Source of the DNA: Flavobacteriaceae bacterium
GTDB taxonomy: Bacteria > Bacteroidota > Bacteroidia > Flavobacteriales > Flavobacteriaceae
DNA length: 56,737 nt
Direction of reading: 5' to 3'
NCBI GenBank assembly: GCA_013373105.1
Contig: JABXIJ010000005.1
Span: 1 to 56,737 of the forward strand
Shown: piece after piece, positions 43,949 to 52,218 of the stretch
How positions within the stretch are numbered: the first letter of the stretch is position 1
Layout: each line of letters starts with the position of its first letter
The notes under the pieces: generated by a model
Database searches by the model: none
Told to the model about the DNA's origin: nothing
The model's input: the letters and a program-made list of their open reading frames with translations, nothing else
Program-made: the position numbers and the translations under genes

Positions 43949-44397
43949 TGAGTATCATTAGAATTACTAAGCAATTCAGTTTTGAAACAGGCCATGCTTT
44001 ATATGGATATGATGGTAAATGTAAAAACGTTCACGGCCATTCTTATAAGCTCTCTGTTACAGTTACTGGTATTCCAATTAACGATTCAAACAATGTAAAG
44101 TTTGGAATGGTAATAGATTTTGGTGACCTAAAAAAAATTGTAAAAGAAGAAATTGTAGACTTATTTGATCATGCTACTGTTTTCAATAAAAACACACCTC
44201 ATGTAGAATTAGCTAGAGAGCTAGAAAAAAGAGGACATCATGTTTTGTTAGTAGATTATCAACCTACAAGTGAGATGATGGTTATCGATTTTGCTAAAAA
44301 AATAAATGCTCGTTTACCAGAGAATATTAAATTACATTCTATGAAGCTTCAAGAAACTGAAACTTCTTTTGCAGAATGGTTCGCCTCTGATAATTAA
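43948..44397 (+). CDS. queD: 6-carboxytetrahydropterin synthase/PTPS family
   Basis: The 149-residue protein belongs to the T-fold PTPS family. Zinc ligands are the His in FETGHALYG (about 15) and the pair in NVHGHSY (about 29-31), the catalytic Cys is in GKCKNVHGH (about 26), and the Glu is in KLQETETSFAEW near the C-terminus. In bacteria this makes the queuosine precursor CPH4. Other queuosine genes are not present here. Confidence 0.92.
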   Translation: MSIIRITKQFSFETGHALYGYDGKCKNVHGHSYKLSVTVTGIPINDSNNVKFGMVIDFGDLKKIVKEEIVDLFDHATVFNKNTPHVELARELEKRGHHVLLVDYQPTSEMMVIDFAKKINARLPENIKLHSMKLQETETSFAEWFASDN

Positions 44398-44469
44398 ATT
44401 GTTGGTAAGTTATTTTTCTTCGGCAATAAATTTTTGTAATAAAAGTTATATTTATCAAAATTAACTCTC

Positions 44470-45001
44470 ATGAAATTTTTAAAAAGTCTTTTAATTTTAA
44501 CAATGGTTATCACATTTGCTAATTGTAGTGAAAGTGATTCTGCACCAATATACCCTTTAAGTTACGAAAATATTGCTGGCACCTACAATGTACAGAGTTT
44601 TAGTTATAAAACAGATGTTATTACAACAACTAATGGTATTCCAATTACAATTGCAACTGCATCAGCAGTTGGAGATACTTTTCAAATTGATTTAACTCTA
44701 AATGTTGATGGTACTTATACAATACAAGGAGCTTATAGAGTTGAAAATAAGATTAGTGCCTGTAGTTGGTAATGCTGTTGAGACTCAAGAAATCATAAAT
44801 ATAAGTAACACTGGTACATTCACCCTTAATACAAATAGCAATACCATTACTTTTTCAGACGGTTTAGTAAAAGATTTAAATGGTACTTTAGAAGTTAGAA
44901 CTTTTAATGAAACATCTTTTTCATTATTTCAAGAAACTGATTTGAATGTGAGTAATAATGTAGAAAATATTGAAACCTCTATTGCTTTCGTAAGAAATTA
45001 A
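44470..45001 (+). pseudogene. Lipocalin-like lipoprotein, broken by a 1-base insertion
   Basis: The first frame (ATG 44470) begins with a lipoprotein signal (MKFLKSLLILTMVITFANC) and a lipocalin-like strand pattern (IAGTYNVQSFSYKTD, LNVDGTYTIQGAYRVE), then stops after VENKISACSW at 44772. The +1 frame continues as VPVVGNAVETQEIINISNT and ends at 45001 with SIAFVRN. Removing one A from the A4 run at 44744-44747 gives a continuous 176-residue lipoprotein. It fits the META/lipocalin-like group; function unknown. It resembles a sequencing error more than decay. Confidence 0.75.
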
Positions 45002-45024
45002 TTAAGCAGATGGTTTATGTATAA

Positions 45025-45055
45025 AAAAAAGGATTTCTTTTAGAAATCCTTTTTT
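45025..45055. terminator. Bidirectional terminator between the lipoprotein gene and pth
   Basis: Arms AAAAAAGGATTTCT (45025-45038) and AGAAATCCTTTTTT (45042-45055) form a perfect 14-bp stem with a 3-base loop and A/T runs on both sides. It serves both converging genes. Confidence 0.88.
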
Positions 45056-45683
45056 ATTTTCCATTAAAATTATTCATTGTATTTGCTAAACCTTGAGTTC
45101 CAAAAGACAACACTACTTCAATAGATTTTGGCAACCTTTCTATAAGTTTACTTTCTTCTTCAGCAGACCAATCACCTAATACGTAATCTACTTGTCTACC
45201 TTTAGAAAAATTACTTCCTACACCAAATCTAAATCTTGGGTATTTTGTAGTTACTAACTTATCTTGTATATCTTTTAATCCATTGTGGCCTCCATCGCTG
45301 CCTTTTCCTTTTACTCTTATAGTTCCAAAGTCGATGTTTAAATCATCTGTAATTACAAGTAAGTTGTCTATAGAAACCTTTTCTTTTTGCATCCAAAATT
45401 TTACAGCTTTACCACTTAGATTCATATAAGTATTTGGCTTTAGTAAAATAAATGTTCTTCCTTTAAATCTAAAGGTAGCAACATCACCTAACTTTTCTGT
45501 TTCGAACTCAACTTGTTTTGTTTTAGCAAGTTCATCTAAGATTCTAAAACCTATATTATGACGTGTGTTGGTATATTTTTCTCCAATATTACCTAAACCC
45601 ACAATTAAAAACTTTTTCATTAACGGTTCTTTTGTTGCTCTTTTAGTATTTAATATATTTTTAAAGAAACCTTTAAAATTCAT
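45054..45683 (-). CDS. pth: Peptidyl-tRNA hydrolase
   Basis: The enzyme frees tRNA from stalled peptidyl-tRNA. The 209-residue protein has VGLGNIGEKYTNTRHNIGF (catalytic His, about 28-46), KPNTYMNLSG (about 102) and GSDGGHNGLKDI (about 129-140). It carries a 21-residue N-terminal extension before MKKFLIVG, as in other Flavobacteria, so the longer ATG 45683 start is kept, although M22 is an alternative. Confidence 0.94.
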   Translation of the reverse strand: MNFKGFFKNILNTKRATKEPLMKKFLIVGLGNIGEKYTNTRHNIGFRILDELAKTKQVEFETEKLGDVATFRFKGRTFILLKPNTYMNLSGKAVKFWMQKEKVSIDNLLVITDDLNIDFGTIRVKGKGSDGGHNGLKDIQDKLVTTKYPRFRFGVGSNFSKGRQVDYVLGDWSAEEESKLIERLPKSIEVVLSFGTQGLANTMNNFNGK

Positions 45684-45722
45684 GTTACAAAAGTAATATC
45701 TTATTTTAATTAGATAGAAAAT

Positions 45723-45755
45723 AAAAAAGCGTTACAAAATGTAACGCTTTTTTTT
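45723..45755 (-). terminator. Terminator of the prs-rplY unit
   Basis: Arms AAAAAAGCGTTAC (45723-45735) and GTAACGCTTTTTT (45741-45753) form a perfect stem with a 5-base loop; an A run gives the minus-strand T tail. It lies 20 bases after rplY. Confidence 0.88.
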
Positions 45756-45774
45756 CTTGTTAGAAAGCAACAAT

Positions 45775-46389
45775 TTATTCAGTAGCTGCTGCTTCTGGAG
45801 CTGCTGCTTCAGTTTCTAATTCTTCTTCTTCATCTATGGCTACAGCATTACGTGAAGTTCTAACTTGAACAACAACTGTATTATCTGGATGCATAAATGT
45901 ATACTTATCATTAAATAATGAAGTGATGTATAGTTTGTTACCGATTTTTAATTTAGAAATATTAGCTTCTACAAAATCTGGTAAGTTAGCAGGTAAAGCC
46001 TTTACTCTTAGTTTACGGTTAGTAAAACGTAAAGAACCACCATTTAACACCCCTGGAGAAGTACCTACTAATTTCACAGGAATATTCATTGTAACTTCTT
46101 TATCATCAAATAATTGATAGAAATCGATATGTAAGATTCTATCAGTTACAGGATGAAACTGAATGTCTTGTAAAATTGCAGGAACCACTGTTCCATCAAT
46201 TTCAATACTTGCAGTATATACGTTTGGAGTATACACCAAGTTTTTAAACGCTTTTTCTTCTGCTGAAAAGTGTATTGGCTGTTCTCCTCCGTAAATAACG
46301 CAAGGAACCATTCCAGCATTACGTAAGGCTTTAGTCGCTGACTTGCCCACGCTTTCTCTTTTTGATCCTTTAATTGTAATTGATTTCAT
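45775..46389 (-). CDS. rplY: 50S ribosomal protein L25/general stress protein Ctc
   Basis: The 204-residue protein is the long CTC form: the N-terminal bL25 5S-rRNA-binding domain (about 1-95; [21 protein letters not shown]) and a C-terminal beta domain. It ends in an acidic, alanine-rich tail ([18 protein letters not shown]). It lies 16 bases downstream of prs, which is the usual bacterial order. Confidence 0.95.
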   Translation of the reverse strand: MKSITIKGSKRESVGKSATKALRNAGMVPCVIYGGEQPIHFSAEEKAFKNLVYTPNVYTASIEIDGTVVPAILQDIQFHPVTDRILHIDFYQLFDDKEVTMNIPVKLVGTSPGVLNGGSLRFTNRKLRVKALPANLPDFVEANISKLKIGNKLYITSLFNDKYTFMHPDNTVVVQVRTSRNAVAIDEEEELETEAAAPEAAATE

Positions 46390-46405
46390 TACTTTTTTTA
46401 AAAAT

Positions 46406-47347
46406 TTACATTATAAATTGACTACTTATTGAAGTGTTATCTTGCACTTTGTGCATAACATCTGCGAATAAGGGGGCGCAAGATACAACTTTTATTTTAG
46501 ATATATCCTTTTTTAACGGAATTGTATCTGAAACAATAAGTTCTGTTAACGCTGAATCTTGAATTTTTTCATAAGCAGAGCCAGAAAGTATAGGATGTGT
46601 ACAAACTGCACGTACACTTAATGCTCCTCTTTCTTTCATTAAGTTAGCTGCATGAGTTAAAGTCCCTCCAGTATCTATCATATCATCTACAAGAACAACA
46701 TTTTTTCCTTCTACATCACCAATAACTTCCATATGGCCAATTACATTAGCTTTTTTACGTTGTTTATAACAAATAACTACTTCAGATAATAAGTGTTTAG
46801 AATAAGCATAAGCTCTTTTAGAACCTCCCATATCTGGTGATGCAATTGTTAAATTATCTAGATTTAAACTTTTTATGTAAGGTAAAAATATAGTAGAGGC
46901 AAATAAATGATCTACAGGTTTTTCAAAAAATCCTTGAATTTGATCTGCATGCAAATCCATGGTCATAATTCTTGTAGCACCAGCAGCTTCTAATAATTTA
47001 GCAACTAATTTTGCTCCAATAGCTACTCTTGGCTTGTCTTTTCTATCTTGTCTAGCCCAACCAAAGTAAGGCATAACAGCTGTAATATGTCTTGCAGATG
47101 CTCTTTTTGCTGCATCTAACATGAGTAACATTTCCATTAAATTATCTGCATTTGGAAAAGTTGAGCCTATGATAAATACTCGTCTTCCTCTAACAGATTC
47201 TTCAAAAGCTGGTTGAAATTCCCCATCACTAAAATGAGTCATTATAACTTTACCTAATTTTGTATTGTAAGACTTGGCAATTTTTTCTGCTAACTCTAAG
47301 CTTTGACCACAAGCAAATAATTTTGGTGCTAATTTGGTAGTAGACAT
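46406..47347 (-). CDS. prs: Ribose-phosphate pyrophosphokinase
   Basis: The enzyme makes PRPP from ribose-5-phosphate and ATP, feeding purine, pyrimidine, His, Trp and NAD pathways. The 313-residue protein has [17 protein letters not shown] (about 40-56), the flexible loop [14 protein letters not shown] (about 96-109) and the PRPP loop [16 protein letters not shown] (about 218-233). A -7 box TAATTTTG precedes it by about 30 bases. Confidence 0.96.
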   Translation of the reverse strand: MSTTKLAPKLFACGQSLELAEKIAKSYNTKLGKVIMTHFSDGEFQPAFEESVRGRRVFIIGSTFPNADNLMEMLLMLDAAKRASARHITAVMPYFGWARQDRKDKPRVAIGAKLVAKLLEAAGATRIMTMDLHADQIQGFFEKPVDHLFASTIFLPYIKSLNLDNLTIASPDMGGSKRAYAYSKHLLSEVVICYKQRKKANVIGHMEVIGDVEGKNVVLVDDMIDTGGTLTHAANLMKERGALSVRAVCTHPILSGSAYEKIQDSALTELIVSDTIPLKKDISKIKVVSCAPLFADVMHKVQDNTSISSQFIM

Positions 47348-47378
47348 GAATGTGTTTTTAATGTTGTGTTGTGCGCTG

Positions 47379-47386
47379 CAAAATTA
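47379..47386 (-). promoter_or_regulatory. -7 box of prs-rplY
   Basis: TAATTTTG on the minus strand followed by CA lies 31 bases before ATG 47347. Confidence 0.55.
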
Positions 47387-47441
47387 ATAATTATTTATTG
47401 ACTTTAAACTGGTTTTATAAGCTTTCTAAAGAAAAAATAAT

Positions 47442-47449
47442 TAGTTTTG
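47442..47449 (+). promoter_or_regulatory. -7 box before tRNA-Leu
   Basis: TAGTTTTG matches TAnnTTTG and lies 14 bases before the tRNA 5' end. Confidence 0.5.
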
Positions 47450-47463
47450 TATCCCAAATTTTT

Positions 47464-47545
47464 GCTCAAGTGGCGGAATTGGTAGACGCGCTGGATTCAA
47501 AATCCAGTTTCTTCGGAAGTGTGGGTTCGATTCCCACCTTGAGTA
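47464..47545 (+). tRNA. tRNA-Leu (anticodon CAA)
   Basis: The sequence folds as a class II tRNA. Acceptor arms are GCTCAAG (47464-47470) and CTTGAGT (47538-47544), with a G-U pair at the end. The D loop holds GGTAGACGC, the anticodon stem is CTGGA/TCCAG with loop TTCAAAA giving CAA, a long variable arm (TTTCTTCGGAAGTG) follows and the T arm is GTGGG TTCGATT CCCAC. The discriminator is A and CCA is not encoded. It reads UUG leucine codons. A terminator follows 9 bases later. Confidence 0.96.
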
Positions 47546-47553
47546 CAGAATTG

Positions 47554-47584
47554 AACCTCCAACCTTTTATAGTTGGAGGTTTTT
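47554..47584 (+). terminator. Terminator after tRNA-Leu
   Basis: AACCTCCAAC (47554-47563), an 8-base loop and GTTGGAGGTT (47572-47581) followed by T make a 10-bp stem. Confidence 0.85.
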
Positions 47585-47658
47585 ATATTTCAATTTTTCA
47601 ATTCTTTTAACGTTTTCACATCCATAAATAATTATTTTTACTGCATAAACTATAACAA

Positions 47659-48240
47659 ATGGATGACTTTACTTTATACGTAACAATGGGTTTAAATCAT
47701 GTGCTAGATTTTAGTGCATACGACCATATTATTTTCTTAGCAGCTTTAAGTGTTGTATACATTATAAAAGAATGGAAAAAAGTACTTTGGTTGGTTACCT
47801 TATTTACTTTTGGCCATTCTTTAACTTTGGCATTATCTGCTTATGAAGTAGTAAATTTAGATGTTGCCCTAATAGAATTTTTAATACCAGTAACTATATT
47901 TATTACTGCTTTAAGTAACATCATAAATGTTTATTTAGAAAAAAAATCTACAAACAGTATAAACTTACTATTTGCCTTATTTTTTGGCTTAATTCATGGC
48001 TTAGGATTTTCTAACTATTTTAGAATGATGATTGGTCAAGAGGAAGATAAACTTTTACCTCTTGTTGAATTTGCACTAGGAATTGAATTAGCTCAAATTG
48101 TAATTGTAATTGGTATTTTAGTAATTGGCTTTGCATTAATGAAATTTGCAAAACTTAAAAGACATCATTGGATTACGGTTACCTCTATACTAATTGCAAT
48201 TATTTCTGCTAAAATGATGTGGGAAAGAATCTTTTGGTAA
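47659..48240 (+). CDS. HupE/UreJ family membrane protein
   Basis: The 193-residue protein has six transmembrane helices. Conserved histidines sit where the family has them: MGLNHVLDFSAYDHIIFLAAL (about 11-31), FGHSLTLALSA (about 53), and GLIHGLGFSNYFRMM (about 114-128). HupE and UreJ are nickel or cobalt permease-like proteins; the second subfamily (HupE/UreJ_2), to which this belongs, has no proven substrate. No hydrogenase or urease genes are near. Confidence 0.87.
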   Translation: MDDFTLYVTMGLNHVLDFSAYDHIIFLAALSVVYIIKEWKKVLWLVTLFTFGHSLTLALSAYEVVNLDVALIEFLIPVTIFITALSNIINVYLEKKSTNSINLLFALFFGLIHGLGFSNYFRMMIGQEEDKLLPLVEFALGIELAQIVIVIGILVIGFALMKFAKLKRHHWITVTSILIAIISAKMMWERIFW

Positions 48241-48249
48241 TTTATTAAC

Positions 48250-48279
48250 TTGTTATATATAGAAATCTTTTTACTTTCG
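48250..48279 (+). promoter_or_regulatory. Promoter of the dCMP deaminase-S41-LpxH unit
   Basis: TTG at 48250-48252, a 19-base spacer and TACTTTCG at 48272-48279 (one mismatch from TAnnTTTG). It ends 5 bases before ATG 48285, giving an almost leaderless transcript. Confidence 0.5.
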
Positions 48280-48284
48280 TTTTA

Positions 48285-48716
48285 ATGACATCAGAAAAGC
48301 AATTAAAATACGACAAAGCCTATTTAAGAATGGCTTTTGAATGGGGAAAGTTGTCGCATTGTAAACGTAAACAAGTAGGTGCTTTAATTGTTAAAGATAG
48401 AATGATAATTTCTGATGGTTTTAATGGAACTCCAACTGGTTTCGATAACTGTTGTGAAGATGAAGATGGCAATACAAAATGGGAAGTGCTGCATGCAGAA
48501 GCAAATGCAATTTTAAAAGTAGCCTCATCTACTCAATCTGCAAAAGGAGCTACTTTATACATTACACTATCTCCATGTAGAGAGTGTAGTAAATTAATTC
48601 ATCAAGCAGGAATCAAAAGAGTGGTTTATGCTAATGCATATAAAGATCCTTCAGGATTAGATTTTTTAAAAAAAGCTGGTGTAGAACTAAATTATTTACC
48701 AAATGAACAAGAATAA
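48285..48716 (+). CDS. dCMP/cytidine deaminase family protein
   Basis: The 143-residue zinc deaminase has HAEANAIL (about 72-79; zinc His and catalytic Glu) and SPCRECSKLI (about 99-108; zinc cysteines). The region VGALIVKDRMIISDGFNGTPTGFDNC fits dCMP deaminase, which supplies dUMP for thymidylate. It overlaps the S41 protease gene by 14 bases. Confidence 0.93.
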   Translation: MTSEKQLKYDKAYLRMAFEWGKLSHCKRKQVGALIVKDRMIISDGFNGTPTGFDNCCEDEDGNTKWEVLHAEANAILKVASSTQSAKGATLYITLSPCRECSKLIHQAGIKRVVYANAYKDPSGLDFLKKAGVELNYLPNEQE

Positions 48717-50274
48717 CTTACCAATTTATTTTTCGTTAGCAGTAGTTCTTGGAATTATCATAGGTGTGTTTTTTGGTGGTAATTCTAACACAGCACTTTC
48801 ACTTACCCAAAACCCAACACAAGAGAAAAAAATTAAAAGACTCATTAATTTTATAGAGCAAGATTATGTAGATGACGTAGATACAGACAGTCTTTTAGAT
48901 GACGCTATAAACCAAATTCTAGATAAATTAGACCCTCATTCTGTGTATATTCCTAAAAAAAATCTACAAGCAGTTACAGAAAATATGCAAGGCAATTTTG
49001 TAGGAATTGGCGTGCAATTTCGAATGATAAACGATTCTATTACTGTAATACAACCTATGAAAGGTGGACCAAGTATTAAAGCAGGAATTAAGGCAGGAGA
49101 TAGAATTTTAATGGCAAATAATGATACACTTTTTGGTAAAGATTTAAGAAGTGGTGAAGTGCCTAGATATTTAAAAGGCAAACCAAATACTGAAGTTAAG
49201 TTACAAGTTTATAGAAAAAGTACAGACTCACTTTTCTATGTAGATATTACAAGAGGTAATGTAAACATAAAAAGTGTTGATTTAGCATATATGATGAACG
49301 AAACACTTGGCTACATTAAATTAGATAGGTTTGCTAGAAATAGTTACAGAGAATTCAAAAGTGCTTTAAGAACATTAAAAGGCAAAGGCATGACAGATCT
49401 TGTGCTTGATCTTAGAGGAAATGGTGGAGGCTTTACTGACATTGCTAACAGAATTATGGATGAGTTTTTAGAAAAAGACAAACTCATGGTTTTTACCAAA
49501 AACAAAAGAAATAAAGTCGAAAAATATTTTGCTACTTCAAATGGTATGTTTGAAAATGGAGGTATTTATGTGCTTATTGATGAAAATTCAGCATCAGCAT
49601 CAGAAATAGTAGCAGGAGCATTACAAGACAATGATAAAGGCACCATTATTGGTAGACGATCTTTTGGAAAAGGTTTAGTACAAATAGAAATGCCTTTAGG
49701 AGATGGTTCTGCTGTACGTTTAACTACAGCAAGATTTTACACACCAACAGGAAGGTCTATTCAAAAACCATATGAAGGTAAAAGTAGTAGCAGATATTAC
49801 AGAGATTATCAAAAAAGATTAGCTAGTGGAGAGTTAATTAATAAAGACAGTATTAAGGTTAATGATTCGCTGCAATACAAAACACCAAAAGGTAAAATTG
49901 TTTATGGTGGTGGAGGTATAATACCAGATGTTTTTGTACCTATAGATACCACTTCTTACATGAACAACTTTTACTTTAACACCATTAATAATTATGCTTT
50001 TGAATATGTTGATTCTAACAGGAAAAAACTAGAAAATTGGACCATAGATTCATTTATTAAAAACTTCGATGAAGACGAAAAAATATTTGACGATTATTTA
50101 GCATCAATTAAAGACAGAGCAAACCCTTCTTCACAAACAAGAATTGGTTTAAAAAGATACTTAAACGCTTCTATTGCAAACGTATTATTTGGTGATGTTG
50201 GCTTTTACAGAATCATTCATCAAGTTGATAATATGCTGCAAAAAGTTTTGGAGTTGGAAAGTAAAAAGGAATAG
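48703..50274 (+). CDS. S41 family C-terminal processing peptidase
   Basis: The 523-residue periplasmic serine protease has an N-terminal signal anchor (LPIYFSLAVVLGIIIGVFFG), a PDZ domain (about 85-170; GIGVQFRMINDSITVI) and the S41 tail-specific core. The catalytic Ser and Lys lie in ENSASASEIVAGALQ (about 302) and RRSFGKGLVQ (about 327). It degrades or trims exported proteins. The gene overlaps the deaminase and is 15 bases before lpxH. Confidence 0.93.
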   Translation: MNKNNLPIYFSLAVVLGIIIGVFFGGNSNTALSLTQNPTQEKKIKRLINFIEQDYVDDVDTDSLLDDAINQILDKLDPHSVYIPKKNLQAVTENMQGNFVGIGVQFRMINDSITVIQPMKGGPSIKAGIKAGDRILMANNDTLFGKDLRSGEVPRYLKGKPNTEVKLQVYRKSTDSLFYVDITRGNVNIKSVDLAYMMNETLGYIKLDRFARNSYREFKSALRTLKGKGMTDLVLDLRGNGGGFTDIANRIMDEFLEKDKLMVFTKNKRNKVEKYFATSNGMFENGGIYVLIDENSASASEIVAGALQDNDKGTIIGRRSFGKGLVQIEMPLGDGSAVRLTTARFYTPTGRSIQKPYEGKSSSRYYRDYQKRLASGELINKDSIKVNDSLQYKTPKGKIVYGGGGIIPDVFVPIDTTSYMNNFYFNTINNYAFEYVDSNRKKLENWTIDSFIKNFDEDEKIFDDYLASIKDRANPSSQTRIGLKRYLNASIANVLFGDVGFYRIIHQVDNMLQKVLELESKKE

Positions 50275-50289
50275 CTTTTCTTTGTAGTA

Positions 50290-51054
50290 ATGATATCAAT
50301 CAAAACTTCTGAAAACAAAAAAATATACTTTGCCTCAGATCAGCATTTAGGAGCACCTACTCCTGAAAAAAGTTTACCTCGTGAAAAGAAATTTGTTGCC
50401 TGGTTAGACCTCATTAAAAAAGATGCTGAAGCTATATTTTTATTGGGCGATTTATTCGACTTTTGGTTTGAGTACGATACTGTTGTACCAAAAGGATTTG
50501 TTAGAGTTTTAGGTAAACTAGCAGAAATTAGAGACTCAGGAATTCCTATATATTTTTTTGTAGGCAATCATGATTTATGGATGAAAGACTATTTTCAAAA
50601 AGAACTAAATATTCCTGTTTATCATGAACCACAAGAGTTTACAATTGATAATAAATTATTTTATATAGGTCATGGAGATGGTTTAGGCCCTGGAGACAAA
50701 GGTTATAAACGCATGAAAAAAGTATTTACTTTTCCATTATTTAAGTGGATGTTTAAGTGGCTACATCCAGATTTAGGAGTTAGACTTGGTCAATACATGT
50801 CTGTAAAAAACAAACTTATTTCTGGAGATGAAGATGCTAAATATTTAGGAGATGAAAATGAGTGGTTAGTTCAGTATTGCAAACACAAACTAACTCAGAA
50901 ACACTATCATTATTTTATTTTTGGTCATAGACATTTACCCTTAAATATAAAACTAAATGAAAACAGCACTTATTTTAACTTAGGAGACTGGATTAGCTAC
51001 TATACTTTTGGTGAATATTCAAATGAAATTTTTACCTTAACAAAATTTAACTGA
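50290..51054 (+). CDS. UDP-2,3-diacylglucosamine diphosphatase-like metallophosphatase
   Basis: The 254-residue calcineurin-like phosphatase has all metal motifs: ASDQHLG (about 16-22), GDLFDFWFEY (about 55-64), VGNHDLW (about 93-99), IGHGDGLGPGD (about 127-137) and FGHRHLP (about 211-217). The DLFDFWFEY spelling marks LpxH/LpxH2, which releases lipid X in lipid A synthesis. Other lipid A genes are not adjacent. Confidence 0.88.
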   Translation: MISIKTSENKKIYFASDQHLGAPTPEKSLPREKKFVAWLDLIKKDAEAIFLLGDLFDFWFEYDTVVPKGFVRVLGKLAEIRDSGIPIYFFVGNHDLWMKDYFQKELNIPVYHEPQEFTIDNKLFYIGHGDGLGPGDKGYKRMKKVFTFPLFKWMFKWLHPDLGVRLGQYMSVKNKLISGDEDAKYLGDENEWLVQYCKHKLTQKHYHYFIFGHRHLPLNIKLNENSTYFNLGDWISYYTFGEYSNEIFTLTKFN

Positions 51055-51098
51055 AACCCCTATAAAACCTATAAAAACTGAAATTATCTTTAACCTAG

Positions 51099-51123
51099 TT
51101 TTAACAAATTAATTTTGTTAAAA
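51099..51123. promoter_or_regulatory. 10-bp inverted repeat at the Bat operon promoter
   Basis: TTTTAACAAA (51099-51108), spacer TTAAT and TTTGTTAAAA (51114-51123). It ends 3 bases before the -7 box, so it overlaps the RNA polymerase site. Confidence 0.5.
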
Positions 51124-51126
51124 TTG

Positions 51127-51134
51127 TAGATTTG
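51127..51134 (+). promoter_or_regulatory. -7 box of the MoxR/Bat operon
   Basis: TAGATTTG matches TAnnTTTG and lies 34 bases before ATG 51169. No TTG is correctly spaced upstream; that place is taken by the inverted repeat. Confidence 0.6.
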
Positions 51135-51168
51135 TTTCACTTAATAATAATCAACAATTTAGTTACAC

Positions 51169-52158
51169 ATGGATGTAGATGTTAGAGCTATTAACGAAAA
51201 AATAGAAAGAGAAAGTGCTTTTGTAGACATACTAACTCTTGAGATGAATAAAGTAATTGTAGGTCAAAAACAAATGATAGAAAGTTTGTTAATTGGCTTA
51301 CTTGGCAATGGTCATATTCTTTTAGAAGGTGTGCCTGGTTTGGCAAAAACATTGGCTATAAATACACTATCTAAAGCTGTACATGGTTCTTTTAGTAGAG
51401 TTCAGTTTACACCAGATTTGTTACCTGCAGATGTTGTTGGTACCATGATTTACAATATTAAAGAAAACGACTTTACCATAAAAAAAGGTCCTATTTTCGC
51501 CAACTTTGTGTTAGCTGATGAGATCAACAGAGCACCTGCCAAAGTGCAATCTGCATTATTAGAAGCAATGCAAGAGCGTCAAATTACTATTGGCGATGAA
51601 ACCTTTAAACTAGATGAACCATTCTTAGTAATGGCAACTCAAAACCCAGTTGAACAAGAAGGAACTTACCCATTACCAGAAGCTCAAGTAGACAGATTTA
51701 TGCTAAAAGTTGTAATAGACTATCCAAAAATAAACGACGAACAAATTATTATGCGTCAGAATTTAGGAGGTAGTTTTTCATCTATAAATCCAGTTATTTC
51801 TTTAGAACAAATTAATAAAGCTAGAGAAGCAGTAAACGAAGTTTATATGGATGAAAAAATAGAGAAATATATTTTAGACATTATATTTGCTACACGTTAT
51901 CCAGAAAAATATAATTTACCAGATTTAAAAGACTTAATTAGCTTTGGAGCTTCTCCAAGAGGTAGTATAAACTTAGCGAAAGCAGCTAAATGTTATGCTT
52001 TTATAAAAAGAAGAGGTTATGTAATTCCAGAAGATGTTAGAGCTGTAGTTACAGATGTTTTACGTCATAGAATTGGAATTACTTACGAAGCTGAAGCAGA
52101 AAACATTACTTCAGTTGATATTATTAACTCAATTATCAACGAAGTAGAAGTACCTTAA
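51169..52158 (+). CDS. MoxR-family AAA+ ATPase
   Basis: The 329-residue protein has Walker A LEGVPGLAKTLAINTL (about 51-66), Walker B FVLADEINRAPAKVQ (about 111-125), the sensor region MATQNPVEQEGTYPLPEAQ and a C-terminal lid. MoxR proteins act as chaperones with VWA partners, here the DUF58 and BatA/BatB proteins that follow. It is the first gene of the operon. Confidence 0.95.
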   Translation: MDVDVRAINEKIERESAFVDILTLEMNKVIVGQKQMIESLLIGLLGNGHILLEGVPGLAKTLAINTLSKAVHGSFSRVQFTPDLLPADVVGTMIYNIKENDFTIKKGPIFANFVLADEINRAPAKVQSALLEAMQERQITIGDETFKLDEPFLVMATQNPVEQEGTYPLPEAQVDRFMLKVVIDYPKINDEQIIMRQNLGGSFSSINPVISLEQINKAREAVNEVYMDEKIEKYILDIIFATRYPEKYNLPDLKDLISFGASPRGSINLAKAAKCYAFIKRRGYVIPEDVRAVVTDVLRHRIGITYEAEAENITSVDIINSIINEVEVP

Positions 52159-52218
52159 AAAGCTCTTAGCAATTAGCAACTAGCCAACCGCAAAAAGCAT
52201 ATAGTCTAAAGCTTAGAA

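Noticed and set aside
44702..45001. A separate 99-residue gene
   Set aside because: Its first residues are out-of-frame reading of the lipoprotein; only the part after the frameshift is real.
47371..47610. 79-codon plus-strand ORF
   Set aside because: It overlaps the tRNA-Leu and its terminator and starts in the prs promoter.
51058..51079. Tandem CCTATAAAA repeat after lpxH
   Set aside because: Two copies only, too short and AT-rich to interpret.
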